Shown: positions 48,844-58,195, counted from the stretch's first letter. The stretch is 64,000 nucleotides of DNA from an uncultured Pseudomonadota bacterium (GCA_903834465.1 CAILJB010000055.1:1-64000); one strand, 5' to 3'. Notes: generated by a model from the sequence alone, not told the origin. Made by a program: numbers and translations.

Positions 48844-49389
48844 TTAGTCAAAATGTACTAATTCGTAAGGTAATGACGGTTCACGTCCTGCGAGTAAATC
48901 AGTCAAAAATTTCCAGAATACATCCGCTGACGGTGGACAACCCGGCAAGAAATAATCAATTTTAACCACTTCATGAATTGGGTGAACTTTGTCGAGCAAC
49001 AACGGCAATTCAACATCATTTGGAATTTGAGCATTCTCAACGCCAATGCCATCACGGTAGGCTTCGTTTAAACAATCTTCCAAACTAATATGATTTCGCA
49101 TCGCAGGCAAACCGCCGTTAATGGCACACGCACCGACAGCGACAAGCGTTTTACAGTTTTTACGAAATTCGCGCAAAACATGGACGTTTTCAGAATTACA
49201 CACGCCACCTTCGATTAAACCAATGTCGCAATCAGGGCTGCAATGTTCAATATCGGTAAGTGGCGAACGGTCAAATTGAACGTGTTCAACCAATTCAACC
49301 AACCGTTCATCCAAATCTAAAAATGACATGTGACAACCAAAACAACCTGCGAGAGAAACGGTCGCAACTTTTACTTTTTTATTCGTCAT
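48844..49389 (-). CDS. hoxY: HoxY, small subunit of NAD-type [NiFe] hydrogenase
   Basis: 181 residues related to NuoB and hydrogenase small subunits. Fe-S cluster cysteines occur in LAGCFGCHMSFL, GGVCNSENVHV, VAVGACAINGGLP and LPGCPPSADVFW, as in HoxY. It normally pairs with HoxH, which holds the Ni-Fe site and is usually the next gene. Here the gene ends 10 nt before a terminator with a convergent unrelated gene beyond, and no HoxH is in the window. GGAG precedes its ATG, and it overlaps hoxU by 11 nt. Confidence 0.9.
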   Translation of the reverse strand: MTNKKVKVATVSLAGCFGCHMSFLDLDERLVELVEHVQFDRSPLTDIEHCSPDCDIGLIEGGVCNSENVHVLREFRKNCKTLVAVGACAINGGLPAMRNHISLEDCLNEAYRDGIGVENAQIPNDVELPLLLDKVHPIHEVVKIDYFLPGCPPSADVFWKFLTDLLAGREPSLPYELVHFD

Positions 49390-50098
49390 GATTTACTCCT
49401 TCTACGGCTAACGCAACCGTATCAATGTGTGCGTGATCGAAAATACGTTGCCCAATCGGTACTTTGTAGCCTGTGCGTTTAATTAAAATCGCGCCTGTTG
49501 GGCAAATATGCGCCGCACAATCGTTCACATCTAAATCTGAATCTTTGAGTAAACCGCTTTCCGAATTGACGATTAAGCGTTTTTCAAGTCCGCGACCGCT
49601 AATGGCAAACACATTTTTGCCATCTTCTTGCTGACTGGCACGAACACAAAGCGTGCAGAAAATGCAACGGTTGTGGTCAATCATCACATCAGGATGTGAG
49701 GCATCGACTTCGCGGTTTTCAAAGAAATGCGGAAAATGGTTGTCGGTCATGCCTAAATGGTAAGCGACGGCTTGCAAGTTGCAATTGCCTGTTTTTTCGC
49801 ATGATGGACAAAAATGATTGCCTTCGACAAAAAGCATTTGCGTGATTTTTTCGCGGTCGTCGTTCAATTCTTCTGAAATGTTGGTGATATTTTGACCTTC
49901 AGATGCGGGGAACGTACACGCCGAGCAATTACGTCCATTGACTTTCACCGTACACAATTTGCAACTGCCGTGCGGCGTAAATTTCGGATTGTGACACAAA
50001 TGCGGAATATAAACGCCCGCCGCTGTTGCCGCTTGAATGATGGTTTGCCCGTCTTCAAACGGAATTACTTTTCCATCGATAACGATTGTTTTACTCAT
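49379..50098 (-). CDS. hoxU: HoxU, diaphorase Fe-S subunit
   Basis: 239 residues like the N-terminal part of NuoG. A plant-type [2Fe-2S] site lies in CHNPKFTPHGSCKLC with CSACTFPASEG. The His-Cys3 [4Fe-4S] site is in NHFCPSCEKTGNCNLQ, and two more cluster sites are in CIFCTLCVRAS and CAAHICPTGAI. HoxU carries electrons between HoxF and HoxY. GGAGGA lies before the ATG inside the end of hoxF. Confidence 0.94.
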   Translation of the reverse strand: MSKTIVIDGKVIPFEDGQTIIQAATAAGVYIPHLCHNPKFTPHGSCKLCTVKVNGRNCSACTFPASEGQNITNISEELNDDREKITQMLFVEGNHFCPSCEKTGNCNLQAVAYHLGMTDNHFPHFFENREVDASHPDVMIDHNRCIFCTLCVRASQQEDGKNVFAISGRGLEKRLIVNSESGLLKDSDLDVNDCAAHICPTGAILIKRTGYKVPIGQRIFDHAHIDTVALAVEGVNHDE

Positions 50099-50101
50099 AT
50101 T

Positions 50102-51907
50102 TTAGTCCTCCACTTGCGCCAAATGGGCGTGCGCGTCATCACGATGCGCCATACGTCGTGCGGTTTCGAGAGATTTATCCAAATCAAAACCAGGTTCATA
50201 ACTGATTTTTTTCAACATACTTTGATACAACTCAGGATAACGCTCAAGCGTCGTTAATACAGGATTTGCGGCAGTTTGACCTAAACCACAATGGCTGTAA
50301 TTTTTGATGAGTTGGCAAAGTTCTTCGAGTGCAACAATATCGCCTGCGCTGCCATGACCTTCGACAATTTTATCGACTTGTTTTTTCAGTAATGACGTTC
50401 CAACGCGGCACGGTGTGCAAAATCCACAACTTTCATGCGCGAAGAAATGACTGAAATTGTGAACGATGTCTAAAATGTTGCGCGAATTGTTGAAAACAAT
50501 AAACGAACCGCCTGTGGCTAAATCTTCAAAGGCGATTTTGCGCTCGAACTCTTCGTTGGAAATAAATGTCCCCGAAGGTCCACCGACTTGCACACCTAAA
50601 ACATCGCTCGCGCCACAATCGTTCAAGATGGTTTGAATCGTTGTGCCGAAAGCGTATTCGTAAATGCCAGCTTTTGCACAATCGCCGCTGATACTTAAAA
50701 CTTTCGTCCCTTTCGATTTTGCTGTGCCGAGATTTGCGAACCATTCGCCGCCGTGAATAGCGATATTTGCCGCAGCTAAAAACGTTTCGACATTGTTCAC
50801 AGAAGTCGGTTTGTTCAAATAACCGCTTACCACTGGATACGGCGGACGATTACGCGGAATGCCTGCTTTGCCTTCGAGTGATTCAATTAACGCCGATTCT
50901 TCACCGCAAATATACGCGCCTGCACCGAGACAAATTTCGATGTCGAAATCAAAACCGTGTTGCAAAATGTTTTTGCCGAGTAAATTTGCATTACGTCGCG
51001 CTTGTAAAATGCCTTCGAGTTTTTCGGAAAGATGCAGATATTCGCCGCGCAAATAAATGAAACCTTGCGTTGCGCCGATAATTGCTGCCGCAACCGTCAT
51101 GCCTTCAAATACGGAATCAGCATAAGAATTTAATAAAACGCGGTCTTTAAACGTTCCAGGTTCACCTTCGTCAGCGTTGCAAACAATGTAACGTTGCTTT
51201 TGGTGTTGCGCTTCAATATCACAAACGCCTTCGTCTTCGCTACAAAATTTCCATTTCCATGCCGTCGTATAACCCGCCCCGCCGCGTCCACGCAAACCTG
51301 ATTTTTCAACTTCGTTTAACGTTTCCATCAAACCGCGAGCAAACGTTGCGTTAATACCTTCACCTTGCGTTGGTTTTTGGTTTAGCAATAAATCGGGCTT
51401 GATAATATTGTCTTGAACATCGAATAAATCACGCGACCATTGGTCTAACGGCAACTGCTTATTCACGTTTTCGACAATTTCATCGATGCGAGCTTTGGTC
51501 AATTTCGTAATCGCATAACCGTTTACAAGTCCCGCAAGCGATTGGTCACACATTCCTGTGCAAGACGTATTGTTTAAACTAACTATACCATCAGCGCGAA
51601 CTTCGCCAATTGTCACGTCCAATTTTTCAGAAAAATAGTTAATCAATTCTTCTTGCCCGACCATTAAATCGGTAATCGAACTGCTGATTAAAATGTCGTA
51701 TTGCCCACGCGGCGTGAGATGGAAAAAACTATAAAATTCCACCACATTACGAATTTGTGTGCGCGGAATATTCAATAAATCCGCTAACTGTTCAATCGCT
51801 CCGGCAGGAATATAAAAATAACGTGCTTGAATCGCTCGTAATATTTTCAATAATCGCGTCGGTTTAAAATCATTTTCTTGAGCGAGTTGTTCAATAAACT
51901 GTTTCAT
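50102..51907 (-). CDS. hoxF: HoxF, NAD/FMN-binding diaphorase subunit
   Basis: 601 residues: an N-terminal NuoE-like domain (about 1-150) with a thioredoxin-like [2Fe-2S] region (NNTSCTGMCDQSL), and a NuoF-like domain with NADH/FMN loop GLRGRGGAGYTTAWKW, a second loop GAGAYICGEESALIESLEGK and the [4Fe-4S] site ESCGFCTPCRVGTS...HCGLG. It oxidises or reduces NAD(H) at FMN. It is preceded by GGAG and starts 16 nt after the Pat-type gene, so all four genes are probably one operon. Confidence 0.95.
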   Translation of the reverse strand: MKQFIEQLAQENDFKPTRLLKILRAIQARYFYIPAGAIEQLADLLNIPRTQIRNVVEFYSFFHLTPRGQYDILISSSITDLMVGQEELINYFSEKLDVTIGEVRADGIVSLNNTSCTGMCDQSLAGLVNGYAITKLTKARIDEIVENVNKQLPLDQWSRDLFDVQDNIIKPDLLLNQKPTQGEGINATFARGLMETLNEVEKSGLRGRGGAGYTTAWKWKFCSEDEGVCDIEAQHQKQRYIVCNADEGEPGTFKDRVLLNSYADSVFEGMTVAAAIIGATQGFIYLRGEYLHLSEKLEGILQARRNANLLGKNILQHGFDFDIEICLGAGAYICGEESALIESLEGKAGIPRNRPPYPVVSGYLNKPTSVNNVETFLAAANIAIHGGEWFANLGTAKSKGTKVLSISGDCAKAGIYEYAFGTTIQTILNDCGASDVLGVQVGGPSGTFISNEEFERKIAFEDLATGGSFIVFNNSRNILDIVHNFSHFFAHESCGFCTPCRVGTSLLKKQVDKIVEGHGSAGDIVALEELCQLIKNYSHCGLGQTAANPVLTTLERYPELYQSMLKKISYEPGFDLDKSLETARRMAHRDDAHAHLAQVED

Positions 51908-51923
51908 AAATTGTCTCCAATTC

Positions 51924-54605
51924 TTATTGGCGCAAGTCTTTAATCACTCTGACTAGCTCACTATTTGATGGCACGGCTTCGATGCTAAAGCCGAGTTTTT
52001 TCACCATTTCGAGCATCGGTTCATTCGCGTTTAACACTTCGGCTTCAAAAAATAACATGCCTTTATCTTTAGCGGTTTGCATCAATGTTCGCATGAGTTT
52101 TGAGCCAATGCCTAAACGTTGGCAATCGTCCGCCACAACCAATGCAAATTCCACCGAATGCCCGTCAGGATTGACCATGTAACGACCAACACCTAATTCG
52201 TTTGGCAAGTTCGGATCATCTGTGACAGCTACAAACGCCATTTCACGGTCATAATCGATTTGGGTGAAACGCACTAACATTTCCGGTGTCAATTCTTGCA
52301 ACGCTTGGTGATAACGGAAATATTTGGTTTTTTCTGACAAACGCTCGACAAAATCCGTTTCCATTTTCGCGTCTTCAGGACGAATCGGGCGAATGGTAAT
52401 ATTCATGCCGTTTGGCGTTAAATAACGTTGTGTTAATTCATGCGGATACGGATGAATTGCCATGTGCGCGTAACGGCTGAGTTGATGCGACGTTTGGGCT
52501 TTAATTCGCGCATCGACGGCAATTGCGCCATGTGCATCAACAATCAACGGGTTAATGTCTAGTTCTAAAATTTCTGGCAATTCACTGACCATTTCAGAAA
52601 TATTCAATAAGACATCAACCAACGCTTGTTTATTTGCTGGTGGCAAATCACGGAAGGCTTTTAAATATTTTGCCGCTTTGGTTTTCGCAATCATCCGTTC
52701 AACCATGTATTCATTGAGCGGCGGCAAAGCAACGGCGTTATCTTTGAGAATTTCCACCATCGTGCCGCCCAAACCAAAGCTAATCGCCGGGCCAAAGACG
52801 GGATCACGCACCACACCAATCATCAATTCACGACCACTTGCCGATTTAAACATCGGTTCAACCGTCATGCCCACTTCGGTGATTTCAGGGTATTTACTTT
52901 TAATGGCGTGTTCCATTTCGGTAAAGTTACGCGAAATGTCTTCAACACTGTTGATATTTAAACGCACACCGCCAATGTCTGATTTATGGCTAAATTCAGG
53001 CATATTGATTTTTAACACCACAGGGAAACGCAACGTTTCGGCAGCAATCATCGCATCTTTTGCGCTAGACACTTTAACAGTTTGATTAACCGGAATATGG
53101 AACGCCGCGAGAATGGCTTTGGCTTCTTGAGCGGTTAAAACGTCACGCCCTTCGGCAAGTACGCGCTCAATAATCAAACGTGCGCCAACAACATCCGGTG
53201 CAGCCCGTTCATCAGATGGCGATGGAATTTGTTTAAGTAAAATTTGGTTTTGCGCGTAATTAGCTAAAAAACCAAACGCATCCACGGCAACTTCTGGCGT
53301 AGAAAAATGCGCGACATTGCTGTTTGCAAAAAGTTCACGCCCTTCTTCGACTTTTGCGCCGCCCGTCCAGGCGGCTAAAACCGGTTTTTTACTGTGTTTT
53401 GCGCCTTCGATAATACATTCTGCAATTTCGGTCGGATTGGTCATCGCTTGTGGCGTTAAAATCACCAACACACCGTCGATATTGTCGTCTTTTAAACAAA
53501 CTTCGAGCGATTGTTGATAACGAACAGCGGTCGCATCGCCCAAAATATCCACCGGATTCGCATGCGACCAATGCACTGGTAAAACTTCATTCAATGCGTG
53601 CAAACTGGCATCGCTCAATTCCGCCATTTTAATGCCGACATCTTCGGCTCTATCGGTACTCATTACACCAGGGCCACCGGCGTTAGTGATAATGGCTAAA
53701 CGGTCTTTTTTGACTTCGTAATTATTGGCAAGCACTCGTGCTGCGGAGAATAATTCGCTGATACTATAAGCTCTCACCACACCGGCACGTTCAATGGCCG
53801 CATCGAATACGCTGTCACCGCCAACCATCGCGCCGGTATGTGACATCGCGGCTTTGATACCTGCTTCATGGCGACCCGATTTAATTAAAATGACCGGTTT
53901 CAAACGCGCGGCGGCTTTCAATCCGCTTAAAAAGCGACGTGCATCGCGAATGCCTTCGACATACATTAAAATGCCTGTCGTTTTTGTGTCGGTCGCTAAA
54001 TAATCCAGCACTTCACCGAAATCAATATCTGCCGCGCCGCCCATTGACACAACGGTTGAAAAACCAATGTCTTGCGATTTTGCCCAATCTAAAATCGCGG
54101 TGCAAACCGCGCCAGATTGTGACAATAACGCTAAATTACCATCTTGAATGGTGCCATCACCAAACGTGGCATTTAAATAACCACTCGGACGCGCCACACC
54201 CAAACAATTCGGGCCAATAATTCGAATACCATAACGATGTGCAATGTCTAACACTTCCTGTTGCAGACGATGTCCTTCCTCGCCCAATTCGCCAAAGCCA
54301 GCAGTAATGATAATGACCGAATTCACGCCTTTTTCACCACATTGACGCATCACGCTTGGCACAGTTGGCGCGGGGGTTGAAATGACAACTAAATCTAAAT
54401 CTTCGGGAATAGAATTTAAATCCGGATAGGCTTTGAGTCCTAAAATTTGGTCGCGTTTGTTATTGACCGGATATAAACCGCCTTTAAATTCGGCTTCTTG
54501 CATATTGAGTAATAATCGATAACCGACACTTTCGGGGCGTTCTGACGCACCCACGATAGCAACGGACTTGGGAGTAAAAAAACGATTCAGATAATGCGGA
54601 CCCAT
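51924..54605 (-). CDS. Pat-type protein: acyl-CoA synthetase (NDP-forming)-like domain fused to GNAT acetyltransferase
   Basis: 893 residues: CoA-binding domain (VAIVGASERPESVGYRLL), succinyl-CoA-ligase-like domain, ATP-grasp region (about 475-690, including FPVVLKINMPEFSHKSDIGG) and a C-terminal GNAT domain (about 735-890, acetyl-CoA loop VVADDCQRLGIGSKLM). This is the layout of Pat/PatZ lysine acetyltransferases, which acetylate and inactivate acyl-CoA synthetases and other enzymes. The catalytic His of active ADP-forming ligases is not obvious, as in PatZ. It leads the hox genes. GGAG lies upstream of the ATG. Confidence 0.9.
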   Translation of the reverse strand: MGPHYLNRFFTPKSVAIVGASERPESVGYRLLLNMQEAEFKGGLYPVNNKRDQILGLKAYPDLNSIPEDLDLVVISTPAPTVPSVMRQCGEKGVNSVIIITAGFGELGEEGHRLQQEVLDIAHRYGIRIIGPNCLGVARPSGYLNATFGDGTIQDGNLALLSQSGAVCTAILDWAKSQDIGFSTVVSMGGAADIDFGEVLDYLATDTKTTGILMYVEGIRDARRFLSGLKAAARLKPVILIKSGRHEAGIKAAMSHTGAMVGGDSVFDAAIERAGVVRAYSISELFSAARVLANNYEVKKDRLAIITNAGGPGVMSTDRAEDVGIKMAELSDASLHALNEVLPVHWSHANPVDILGDATAVRYQQSLEVCLKDDNIDGVLVILTPQAMTNPTEIAECIIEGAKHSKKPVLAAWTGGAKVEEGRELFANSNVAHFSTPEVAVDAFGFLANYAQNQILLKQIPSPSDERAAPDVVGARLIIERVLAEGRDVLTAQEAKAILAAFHIPVNQTVKVSSAKDAMIAAETLRFPVVLKINMPEFSHKSDIGGVRLNINSVEDISRNFTEMEHAIKSKYPEITEVGMTVEPMFKSASGRELMIGVVRDPVFGPAISFGLGGTMVEILKDNAVALPPLNEYMVERMIAKTKAAKYLKAFRDLPPANKQALVDVLLNISEMVSELPEILELDINPLIVDAHGAIAVDARIKAQTSHQLSRYAHMAIHPYPHELTQRYLTPNGMNITIRPIRPEDAKMETDFVERLSEKTKYFRYHQALQELTPEMLVRFTQIDYDREMAFVAVTDDPNLPNELGVGRYMVNPDGHSVEFALVVADDCQRLGIGSKLMRTLMQTAKDKGMLFFEAEVLNANEPMLEMVKKLGFSIEAVPSNSELVRVIKDLRQ

Positions 54606-54807
54606 AACAACTCCAGAATAAAGTTTAAGAACAATTGTGAAAGCCTAGCACTTTTGTGTGTCAATTAAGTTAAGGCTTAGATTTTAAACACGCGGCTATT
54701 GTGACACATCAGTTACAAAATAAAATAAGTGGCAACGGAGTTTTTTGCGAAAACGGCTAAATAAAGTATCCTTTACCACTATTTTTACTAACCAAGGATT
54801 CATTTTC

Positions 54808-55290
54808 GTGAATAAATTGTTCAACAAACTTTCTTCATTTTTCAAAATCATTTTTTTAGGATTAACAATGGCATCCTCTGCTCAAGCCGCGACTGCGGAA
54901 GAAAATAAAAACACCGGTATCTCGTTCCTTGCTGAAAACGGTAAAAAAGCCAATATTGTTACCACTGCAAGCGGTTTGCAATATGAAGTGTTAACCAAAG
55001 GCACAGGCACAAAAAATCCTGCTGCGTCTGATACCGTCACTGTGCATTACGCCGGCACAACGTTAGATGGCAAAGAATTTGATAGTTCTTACAAACGCGG
55101 TGAACCGACCAGCTTTCCATTAAATCGCGTCATTCCAGGTTGGACAGAAGGCGTGCAACTTATGACGGAAGGTGCGAAATACCGTTTTTATATTCCATCC
55201 GATTTAGCTTATGGAACACGCGGAGCTGGTCGTGATATTCAACCCAATGCAACGTTAATTTTTGATGTGGAATTATTAAAAATTAACTAG
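54808..55290 (+). CDS. FKBP-type peptidyl-prolyl isomerase, exported
   Basis: 160 residues from a GTG start (VNKLFNKLSSFFKII) with AAGGA upstream. Signal peptide cleaved near SSAQA; a short linker; then an FKBP domain (about 65-160) with VHYAGTTLDGKEFDSSY, PTSFPLNRVIPGWTEGVQLM, IPSDLAYG and NATLIFDVELLKI. It assists proline isomerisation in periplasmic folding (FkpA/Mip-like, but without a dimerisation helix). An open frame upstream from a TTG at 54745 adds 21 non-signal residues and is less likely. A clear terminator follows. Confidence 0.9.
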   Translation: MNKLFNKLSSFFKIIFLGLTMASSAQAATAEENKNTGISFLAENGKKANIVTTASGLQYEVLTKGTGTKNPAASDTVTVHYAGTTLDGKEFDSSYKRGEPTSFPLNRVIPGWTEGVQLMTEGAKYRFYIPSDLAYGTRGAGRDIQPNATLIFDVELLKIN

Positions 55291-55305
55291 TTAAAGTATT
55301 TTATC

Positions 55306-55334
55306 GGGGGTTAATTCTAAAAACCCCTTTTTTT
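55306..55334 (+). terminator. rho-independent terminator of the FKBP gene
   Basis: GGGGTT (55307-55312) pairs with AACCCC (55322-55327) around a 9-nt loop, followed by a run of seven T. It lies 17 nt after the stop codon. Confidence 0.82.
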
Positions 55335-55381
55335 ATCGGGTCAAAAGGCGTAAAGAACACTAAACGATTTCCAATTTTAAT

Positions 55382-55427
55382 GTTATAACCGTAACCATCG
55401 TTATAGCAGTGCTGGGAAAATTCCCAG
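55382..55427 (+). promoter_or_regulatory. leader with GTTATA direct repeats and hairpin
   Basis: Two GTTATA copies spaced 18 nt apart (55382-55387 and 55400-55405), possible -10-like or operator half-sites, precede a hairpin CTGGGA/TCCCAG (55412-55427). AGAGGAG follows, 6 nt before the start codon of the SRPBCC gene. This is the likely control region of the SRPBCC-LOV-hydroxylase-msrPQ genes. No specific regulator can be named. Confidence 0.4.
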
Positions 55428-55442
55428 TGAGAGGAGAACGTC

Positions 55443-55925
55443 ATGCACATTAAGTTTCCGTTTGATTCGTCAAGCCCCGTCGTTGGCGAGGCTAGCATTG
55501 ATATTAACAAGTCTATTCACGATGTATTTGCCTATGTTGGGGAACATTTTTTTGATAATTATCCCAAATGGGCTGTTGAAGTCGTTGAATTTGAACCCCT
55601 AGACAGTGACAGCGTGTTTATCGGTGCGAAGGCAAAACAAGTTCGCAAAGATAATGGTGCTAAAACTGAATCTATTTTTGAGATTACCGATTATCAACCC
55701 GACCAAAAATTAGCCTTCCAAGGTGTTGGTGCGCCTTATCGGCACAGTTATTTATTAGAAACTGACAAACCCAATTCCTCCACCCATTTAACATTTCGTT
55801 TTGAATTGTTAGAACTCGACGTGTTTATGCGTCCATTCCAAAAACTGATACGTTCTGCCATTGAAGATGGCGCAGAAAATACGGTTGAAAACATTAAAAA
55901 TTTAATCGCTGTTGAATATAACTAA
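55443..55925 (+). CDS. SRPBCC (START-like) family protein
   Basis: 160 residues with a helix-grip fold pattern: a first strand ending in EASIDINKSIHDVFAYVGEH, a pocket strand KLAFQGVGAPYRHSYLLE, and the C-terminal helix MRPFQKLIRSAIEDGAENT. The family binds hydrophobic ligands (lipids, polyketides). In light-inducible clusters of other proteobacteria SRPBCC proteins accompany lipid-modifying enzymes. It starts a run of same-strand genes with gaps of 19, 25 and 3 nt, followed by a 1-nt overlap. A good ribosome-binding site supports the start. Confidence 0.82.
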   Translation: MHIKFPFDSSSPVVGEASIDINKSIHDVFAYVGEHFFDNYPKWAVEVVEFEPLDSDSVFIGAKAKQVRKDNGAKTESIFEITDYQPDQKLAFQGVGAPYRHSYLLETDKPNSSTHLTFRFELLELDVFMRPFQKLIRSAIEDGAENTVENIKNLIAVEYN

Positions 55926-55944
55926 CACTACAGGAGTTTAAATT

Positions 55945-56403
55945 ATGTCTTTTATTGTAGAAAAAGATAGCGGTGGTCTTATTCCTCAAGTGCTTTCTGC
56001 TATTTTGGATGAATGCGTAAATGGCGTGACATTGGCAGATCCTGATTTAGACGATGCGCCTATCATTTATGCTAATAAAGCCTTTGAGCGTTTAACCGGT
56101 TACGGGCAAGCCGACATCATTGGTTTTAATTGTCGTTTTCTTCAAGGTGACGATAGACATCAACCTGCTCGACAGCAAATTGCAGAAGCCATGAAAAATC
56201 ATGAAGCTCTTGAAGTGACGCTGCGAAATTATAGAAAAGATGGTACGTTGTTTCATAATCGGCTGAAAATTACGCCTTTATTCGATAGAAAACAGCGCGT
56301 TATTTATTATCTTGGCGTGCAGTACGATATAACCGAACAAGTGAATTCGAGTAATGAAATCGAAAAATTAAACAATTTGATTAGTACGATGACAAACAAA
56401 TAA
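55945..56403 (+). CDS. short LOV-domain blue-light photoreceptor
   Basis: 152 residues, almost entirely a LOV core (about 20-125). The flavin-adduct motif GFNCRFLQGDDRHQPARQQI contains the photoactive Cys and the conserved Arg and Gln residues that bind FMN phosphate. Further LOV phrases are IIYANKAFERLTGY, NYRKDGTLFHNRLKITPLFD and YYLGVQYDITEQ. A C-terminal helix (about 128-150) could act as J-alpha or a dimerisation coil, as in the short LOV proteins of Pseudomonas putida. No output domain is present, so it must act on a partner, plausibly an operon neighbour. AGGAG precedes the ATG. Confidence 0.9.
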   Translation: MSFIVEKDSGGLIPQVLSAILDECVNGVTLADPDLDDAPIIYANKAFERLTGYGQADIIGFNCRFLQGDDRHQPARQQIAEAMKNHEALEVTLRNYRKDGTLFHNRLKITPLFDRKQRVIYYLGVQYDITEQVNSSNEIEKLNNLISTMTNK

Positions 56404-56428
56404 TCCTAAGCCTAAAAAAGGTGAGTGT

Positions 56429-57259
56429 ATGAGTGCAACAGAAATTGCCAGCAATGGTGGTGGCTTGATTTTTAATGAAGTCTTATTTGCTTTGGCGATA
56501 CTCGCCTTTTTTATATTGTTAGCGATTGAGAAAAAACATCCATATCGTATTTTCTCCCCCAAGATTGCTAAAGAATCATTCGTCACTAATACCACTGCAT
56601 TTTTGATGAATAACGTGATTTTGACGGTGTTACGAGCGTCATCATTATTTTTAGTCGCCCAACAGTTTTCATCTTACGGCTTATTAAGTGGTTTAGATAA
56701 TGGCATCGTTAAAGGCGTATTAGCGTTCGCATTTTTTGATTTTGCGATTTACAGTTGGCACGTTGCCAGTCACAAATACGAATGGCTGTGGCGATTTCAC
56801 AAAATCCATCACTGTGATAAAAGTTTCAATGTTTCTACAGGTTTTCGCTTTCATGTTTTCGATTTATTGCTCGAAATTATTTACAAATGCGTATTTGTAA
56901 TTGTCATTGGCGTGAATGCGTATTTAGTGCTTTCCATTGAGATTATCGAATTATTTTTCATCTTTTTTCATCACGCCAACATCCGCGTTCCAAACGAAAA
57001 CGTTATTTCACAAATTATTATCACACCTTCGCTACATCGCACGCATCATTCCACTTTACGCTCAGAACACGACAGTAATTACGGCATTGTTTTAGCGATT
57101 TGGGACAGAATTTTTAACACCCGAAAAGAATTAGTACCTGAAAATATTGGGTTGGATTTAGTTCAAGCTGAAAATTTTATTCAGTTGTTTTCGCTGGCGT
57201 TTATTACCGAACGTCACGTTATGAAATTATTAAGCTGGCTTCCTAAAGGTAAAAAATAA
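56429..57259 (+). CDS. fatty acid hydroxylase / sterol desaturase superfamily protein
   Basis: 276 residues with about four membrane segments and the histidine boxes of the di-iron superfamily: HVASHKYEW, FHKIHHCD, FHHANI and HRTHHST. Members hydroxylate or desaturate lipids (fatty acids, carotenoids, sterols, ether lipids). The substrate here is unknown. It has an AAGGTGAG ribosome-binding site and follows the LOV gene by 25 nt; msrP starts 3 nt after its stop. Confidence 0.88.
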   Translation: MSATEIASNGGGLIFNEVLFALAILAFFILLAIEKKHPYRIFSPKIAKESFVTNTTAFLMNNVILTVLRASSLFLVAQQFSSYGLLSGLDNGIVKGVLAFAFFDFAIYSWHVASHKYEWLWRFHKIHHCDKSFNVSTGFRFHVFDLLLEIIYKCVFVIVIGVNAYLVLSIEIIELFFIFFHHANIRVPNENVISQIIITPSLHRTHHSTLRSEHDSNYGIVLAIWDRIFNTRKELVPENIGLDLVQAENFIQLFSLAFITERHVMKLLSWLPKGKK

Positions 57260-57262
57260 GCG

Positions 57263-58195
57263 ATGATTATTAAAACGCAAAAAGAAATTCCGAGTAGTGA
57301 AATCACAGATTTGACGGTATTTAAAGCGCGTCGTAGATTTATCAAAACCGTATTGGCAAGTGTTGTCGGAGCAACGATGCCAGTATGGGCAGATAATAAT
57401 AAGTCACGGACATTATTACCAAATAATGCGCTAGTTCCCACGCCTATCGAGTTGGTCAAAAATTATACGAATTATTATGAATTTACGTTGAATAAAGAAG
57501 ATTCCACAAAATTGGCGCAAAATTTTGTTACGGATCCGTGGTCGCTTGAAATCAGCGGCGAAGTGGAAAAAGCGGGAATTTATCATTTAGAAGACATTTT
57601 GCGACAACAGACTTTAGAAGAACGAATTTATCGTTTTCGGTGCGTGGAAGCGTGGTCAATGGTTGTACCGTGGATGGGCTTTTCGTTGGGTAATATATTG
57701 AAAATGGCAAAACCATTATCCACCGCACAATTTGTAAAATTTACCGCTATTTATCAACCCGAAACGATGCCAAATCAGAGAAATAATGTAATGCTCCAAT
57801 GGCCTTATGTTGAAGGTTTGCGAATTGATGAAGCGATGCACCCCTTAACAATGCTTGCGGTGGGCATGTACGGTGATACATTACCCAAACAAAACGGCGC
57901 ACCCTTACGTTTAGTTGTGCCGTGGAAATACGGTTTTAAAAGTATCAAAGCGATTGTAAAAATCGAATTATTAAAAAAAGCTCCGATTACAACGTGGAAT
58001 AAATCTGCGCCTAATGAATATGGTTTTTATGCCAATGTTAATCCAGCCGTCACGCATCCACGCTGGAGTCAGAATAGTGAACGTCAGCTTGGCAGTGGAT
58101 TCTTCACGGCGCGACGACAAACAGAATTATTTAACGGTTACAGCGAACAAGTCGCCGATTTGTATCGTGATATGGATTTACGGCATTTTTTCTAA
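57263..58195 (+). CDS. msrP: MsrP, periplasmic methionine sulfoxide reductase catalytic subunit
   Basis: 310 residues with a twin-arginine signal (KARRRFIKTVLASVVGATM), so exported folded with its molybdopterin cofactor. The Mo-ligating Cys is in YRFRCVEAWSMVVPWMGF. Other family phrases are FVTDPWSLEISGEV, GAPLRLVVPWKYGFKSIK and the C-terminal TTWNKSAPNEYGFYANVNP. MsrP repairs oxidised methionines of periplasmic proteins using electrons from MsrQ. Start ATG at 57263, 3 nt after the hydroxylase stop. Coupled to msrQ by TAATG. Confidence 0.97.
   Translation: MIIKTQKEIPSSEITDLTVFKARRRFIKTVLASVVGATMPVWADNNKSRTLLPNNALVPTPIELVKNYTNYYEFTLNKEDSTKLAQNFVTDPWSLEISGEVEKAGIYHLEDILRQQTLEERIYRFRCVEAWSMVVPWMGFSLGNILKMAKPLSTAQFVKFTAIYQPETMPNQRNNVMLQWPYVEGLRIDEAMHPLTMLAVGMYGDTLPKQNGAPLRLVVPWKYGFKSIKAIVKIELLKKAPITTWNKSAPNEYGFYANVNPAVTHPRWSQNSERQLGSGFFTARRQTELFNGYSEQVADLYRDMDLRHFF

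Noticed and set aside
54728-54752. Sigma54 promoter (TGGCA...TTGC) before the FKBP gene
   Set aside because: The distance between the GG and GC elements is 14 nt rather than the required 10.
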